Assembly: GCA_021613335.1 (NCBI GenBank)
Contig: JAJTWR010000284.1
Span: 1,234,501 to 1,298,500 of the forward strand
Origin: Whitmania pigra
Taxonomy: Eukaryota; Annelida; Clitellata; Hirudinida; Haemopidae
DNA: 64,000 bases
Direction: 5' to 3'
This document shows, one piece after another, positions 54,492 to 64,000 of the stretch; position 1 is the first letter of the stretch; each line of letters begins with the position of its first letter. Under the pieces are notes generated by a model. That model had not been told where the DNA came from, did no database searches, and was given only the letters and a program-made list of their open reading frames with translations. The position numbers were made by a program, and so were the translations under genes.

Positions 54492-54701
54492 TTGAATTAA
54501 GACTCAAACTCAGTTATAAACTAAATTATTTCGGGGAACCGTCCTACGACTCCAAATAACGGCTGATCTCTCCACCAAGACGCCGATGGGCTGGTTGTTT
54601 CGATATTTCTAATTTCCGGTTATCCGATGTTCCGTTTACTTTTTAGGTTAATTACTGAATTAATGATAACAATATTGATGTTTTGTGTTTTATTAAAAAA
54701 A

Positions 54702-55802
54702 TTATTGCTCAGGATTAGAGCTAAAATGCTTTATCAATATGTCATTTTCTTCTCTCAGGCGAGTGTAGCTTTCGTCGGCTAACTTCAGCGTCTGCCAAAA
54801 AAATTAATCGTTAATGACATTGGATTTTGTGCGAGAAATGCATTGTATTTTGTTATCAATAAGTGAATTGAATACTGTGTAAAATTAAAACGATAGCGTA
54901 GCTTAAGCATATAATGAATACAATTGTAAAAAAAACCCAAATAACTTACGTCAGACAAGAGATCAATTTTGCTAGCGAGAATTCCAATTTCGTCATCTTT
55001 TGCTTTCAGCAACATTTTCATATTTTCGAGTTCGTCTTCGTGATTCTGTTCGTATTTAGCCAAGACTTTTAAAGACTTTGTATTAGTGGAAATAAAACGA
55101 TTGTTCATTATTTAAGTAAACCCCATTATCACCAAACACCTACATTTCTTGAATGCAAATTAGGTTCTTAAAATATTCACCAAAAACACATTTTAATTTT
55201 TCCTAGAAAACTTCAAAATAATCAAACTTTGTGCATTTGTCTGTAATCCTTCTGAAGGGCGGAGAAAGCTTCGAGAATAACTGAGCAATGCTGACACTTC
55301 ATTTCTGATGATGTTATATTCTCATCTTTTAGGCGATTTGGCGGAGTGCTCGAACTATGACCAATTTCTGAGTTTGGAGGTTTGGCAGCGCCAAGCTTTC
55401 CAGAACGCAATGTCGGTCCTTGAATCTGAGTATATTCCAAATTAGATGGCGTCGTATAACTCCGTCGTAATTCCGTGTAAGTTTCCGACTTAGTTGAAGG
55501 ATAAATAAATGCTGACTTTCTTTCTGAGGACTCTCGGTCATTAACGTAACAAATTGGAAGAAGTGGTGATTCGTTGAGGGCCGTATTAGACGCTGTGAGT
55601 TCATCGTTGAGCTGAAATTCATTCCCTTGCATGTAATATGATAAAAAAAAGCCATTTCGAAAAAATGCTAGCATCAAACCATTAGGTTATCGAGATCAAG
55701 CTCTCCTATTCCAGTGCTTCGTCTTTTTTCTCGGAGCCTTCTTTTATCCTTTAAAAGAACAGGCTGTTTGCTTTTTCTTAATACTACCTCTTCGCCAGAC
55801 AT
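54702..55802 (-). CDS. PAWR: Par-4/PAWR-like leucine zipper protein
   Basis: Four exons on the minus strand: 55802-55680, 55611-55228, 55075-54950, 54791-54702 (240 residues, phase 0 throughout). Near the N-terminus is KDKRRLREKRRSTGIGEL, matching the LREKRRSTGV block at the core of vertebrate Par-4. A Ser/Thr/Pro-rich middle follows. The last ~70 residues form a heptad-rich helix (LLKAKDDEIGILASKIDLL, then RLREENDILIKHF) in the place of the Par-4 leucine zipper. Par-4 is a pro-apoptotic regulator; PKA phosphorylates the threonine of RRST in mammals. Its stop codon lies 210 bases upstream of the PKA catalytic start codon on the same strand. The short conserved block makes this a good but not certain call. 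Confidence 0.65.
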
Positions 55803-56979
55803 GTTCTTTGAAGTTTTTTTTTTCAATAGACAATTAGTGGTTATTACACAGATCCAGGTCTTCTTAACCACTATAAATAATTGTTATGTTATGTTAGCTA
55901 CAGCATTATCAAAGACAAATATAAACCGTCTTCACATACCAAATCCACAAGCAAAATTTAACTTAAGTTCTAATCTATCTTTACTTAAAATCACTGGAAC
56001 CGACTGCCACAAATAAGAATTAATGAGCCTTCTAAACTTCTATGCAAACTTTTAGAGCGCATGGCCACAGTCTGACACGAAGGCATTCAAAGCTGTTAGG
56101 TGACTCACATTTCATTAGTTCTAATTTGAACGATCGATTACCTTTGGAATTTTTGACTTTTAGAGCTCTTTCAGAGATATTGGTCCTCTTGACACACATA
56201 ATCTGACCAACGCATAGATGTAAATTATATATGTCGTGGTTAATTAGTCATGCAATATAGCTTTTGAATTATGCACGAATGAGATAAAAATGAACAGTCC
56301 ACTAGAACAATCGAAGCTCGCTTTCTATTGCTCTCGTCACTCATAAATTAACATACCGATATCACATGTCCTCTCTTTGCACCTTTGCAGAAATAGCTTA
56401 TGATTCTATTCGGGCTGGTTCTACATTTTCTCTTTGTCTATCTAGAGACCTCACTATTAAGCAGCCAAATATTTTGAAAATATCATCTTTCGCCATTCGA
56501 CGTTTGACCTTAAAGCATTTTTAAATTATGTCGCTGATAAATTATACACTTTCATTAGAAATTTTTAATATTTTGAAAATTTTATGTTTATAATAAGACG
56601 AGATGAAAAGTCAAATGTAATTAACTTTTATCGAAACTTGTGACTGTCTCATCTGTATTTGTTGTAGTGTCTGGTTATCGCATTTGATCGTTCTACCTAG
56701 ATTTTTGCATCTTTATTTGTGATTTATAACATGCAATTCCAATGAAAAGGTCTGCGTATTTTTTGATTAACAAGTGACTTTATACTAATTAAAGTGATAA
56801 GTTTAAAGACGCACAATCATAATGCAATGCAACTACTAACGGTTTTACTACTAAAAAATTTTCTTGGCACCAATGGTTACACTTTAGAAAAGCGATAGGA
56901 ATAATGTATGCGCAACGATTGCAAACTTGAGCTAATAAACATTTTTATGAAAATTCGAGTACATATTACCTTTAATCAG
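55803..56979. other. Divergent gap between PAWR-like gene and RABGAP1
   Basis: 1.18 kb, AT-rich, containing both 5' ends. A TTTAATCAG sequence directly before the RABGAP1 start could be a splice acceptor for an upstream noncoding exon. No other exon supported. Confidence 0.45.
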
Positions 56980-63040
<6,061 letters not shown>

Positions 63041-63599
63041 ACCAGATACTGACCAATGCACAAGAGCCCTCGCTGGGGGATTTCCATTCACAACTTTTCA
63101 TTGTTCATTACTTGCAATCTGCGTTGTCGTTATTGTCACGTCATTGCTAGCTACTAGTCACGTCAATGTGTCCTAAAATGGTTGTCTTTGCCAGTTTACC
63201 GTCGAGGTTACAGCACAACATTGGATACCATTTGTACCACTTATTCTTCCGAGCACGTACTTGCATATCTGCCTCTTATAATCGAACTCACATGGTAAAA
63301 TCGTAGAATAACCAAATCGATCCTTTAATGTGCTTCATCTTGAATCAATAAATGTAGCACAGTATAACATGACAACACAGCACTAACAAGGAATTAATAG
63401 TTAATATTTACATAACCACACGAATGGTACAGACCTTAGACCCTGTTTCAATAAATAATACATTGGAAAAAAATAAGTTTAAAAGACAGTCAGAATGCCA
63501 TCCAAAGATATGATCCGTATAAAATTAAAATTTCCGCAAACTTCTTTTTAAAAGGTACAAAAAATATTACAAAAGAACTCTATCCAAAAAACCCTTTGA
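63041..63599. other. Convergent 3' gap between RABGAP1 and SKP2
   Basis: 559 bases with both 3' untranslated regions; AATAAA for RABGAP1 at 63347-63352. No exon supported. Confidence 0.5.
63347..63352 (+). terminator. Poly(A) signal of RABGAP1
   Basis: AATAAA 307 bases after the stop codon; a plausible 3' end before the convergent SKP2 gene. Confidence 0.45.
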
Positions 63600-64000
63600 T
63601 CACCATTTGTTGAGCTTAATTCCCCAGATTCTGTTGTCTCCATTGTCAATGCAGGGTCTAGCAATAGTCGAAATAAAGGACTTGTTAAGTTGAATTCCCA
63701 TAAGCATATCTGCAAGTATTTCCAATCTATCCAGTTTGAACGTACTGTAGACGTTCAGTGTTCGAAAGGATTTTAGGCTTCGGAGCTGCCTGCAAAAAAT
63801 GTTGACTTGGATTAAAAATATTGTACATTTAAGACTCTTATGATGTGTGTGCACTAACTTCAGCTTCAGAAGAGTGATCTCACAGCAGCCACTAATGGAA
63901 AGAATCTCAAGGTTTGGGAGATTGTTTACAATTGCTTCAATGGATTGGTCTGTCACTTCCATGTTGTAGGATATGTTCAGCTCAACCAGGTTAGGACAAT
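63600..64000 (-). CDS. SKP2: SKP2 F-box/LRR protein, C-terminal part
   Basis: Two minus-strand exons are visible: 63859 to beyond the window edge, and 63789-63600 ending in TGA. They encode leucine-rich repeats (CPNLVELNISYNMEVTD, LPNLEILSISGCCEIT) and the C-terminal tail TIARPCIDNGDNRIWGIKL, which closely matches the SKP2 tail of vertebrates (TIARP...IWGIK). SKP2 is the substrate receptor of an SCF ubiquitin ligase that targets p27 and related cell-cycle inhibitors. The F-box and earlier repeats lie outside the window. The ATG at 63962 is internal to the repeats and is not the start. Confidence 0.9.
   Translation of the reverse strand, partial: CPNLVELNISYNMEVTDQSIEAIVNNLPNLEILSISGCCEITLLKLKLVHTHHKSLKCTIFLIQVNIFCRQLRSLKSFRTLNVYSTFKLDRLEILADMLMGIQLNKSFISTIARPCIDNGDNRIWGIKLNKW

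Noticed and set aside
63859..63962. ATG at 63962 as the start of a small minus-strand gene
   Set aside because: The frame continues upstream as leucine-rich repeats to the window edge; the tail identifies it as the end of SKP2.

Overview
The window is nuclear DNA from a multicellular animal. Nearly every recognisable gene is split by spliceosomal GT-AG introns, the standard genetic code is used, and the proteins are animal families: a protocadherin, class IA PI3-kinase regulatory subunits, a GAREM-like adaptor, KDM5, RABGAP1, SKP2 and a Par-4-like protein. Genes are dense (16 loci in 64 kb), many introns are only about 50-250 bases, and the DNA is AT-rich. This fits an invertebrate with a compact genome; I cannot name the phylum from the sequence alone. 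I joined exons by hand, and for every model with a stated protein length I checked that splice phases and total length agree.

Layout, left to right: the 3' end of an unrecognised gene (+, 1-232); a 1,161-residue delta-type protocadherin (-, 2551-7526) whose 3' end has been duplicated just downstream; a 1,065-base internally deleted hAT transposon with a perfect 8-base target duplication (8289-9369); a single-pass receptor with SUEL lectin, CUB and sushi modules (+, 10985-19612) whose introns carry two long trinucleotide tracts; a CABIT+SAM GAREM-like adaptor (-, 19870-22305); the histone demethylase KDM5 (+, 22745-30856); mitochondrial ribosomal protein bL35m (+, 31762-32414); an ER-membrane DnaJ of the DNAJB12/14 type (-, 32712-34501); two adjacent PI3K p85-like regulatory subunits (+, 36056-38666 and 39380-44237); glycyl-tRNA synthetase (-, 45222-48774); the tail-anchored-protein targeting ATPase GET3 (+, 49999-52312); protein kinase A catalytic subunit (-, 52448-54491); a Par-4/PAWR-like leucine-zipper protein (-, 54702-55802); the Rab GTPase-activating protein RABGAP1 (+, 56980-63040); and the 3' end of the F-box protein SKP2 (-, 63600 to the window edge).

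Most genes are unrelated housekeeping or signalling genes packed together, not a functional cluster. Two neighbourhoods stand out. The first is the tandem PI3K regulatory pair. The downstream paralogue encodes SH3-C1-SAM-C1-RhoGAP-SH2-iSH2-SH2 (878 residues), with two C1 domains that match the zinc-ligand spacing exactly. The upstream paralogue is a short SH3-SH2-iSH2-SH2 form (487 residues) lacking that whole central block. This is the best candidate here for something not well described. The second is the Par-4-like gene, which lies directly upstream of and on the same strand as the PKA catalytic gene, about 210 bases apart; Par-4 is a known PKA substrate at an RRST site that this protein keeps.

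Repeat content is modest: the hAT relic, a roughly 140-base dispersed repeat present at 10806 and 42807, microsatellites, and small local duplications.
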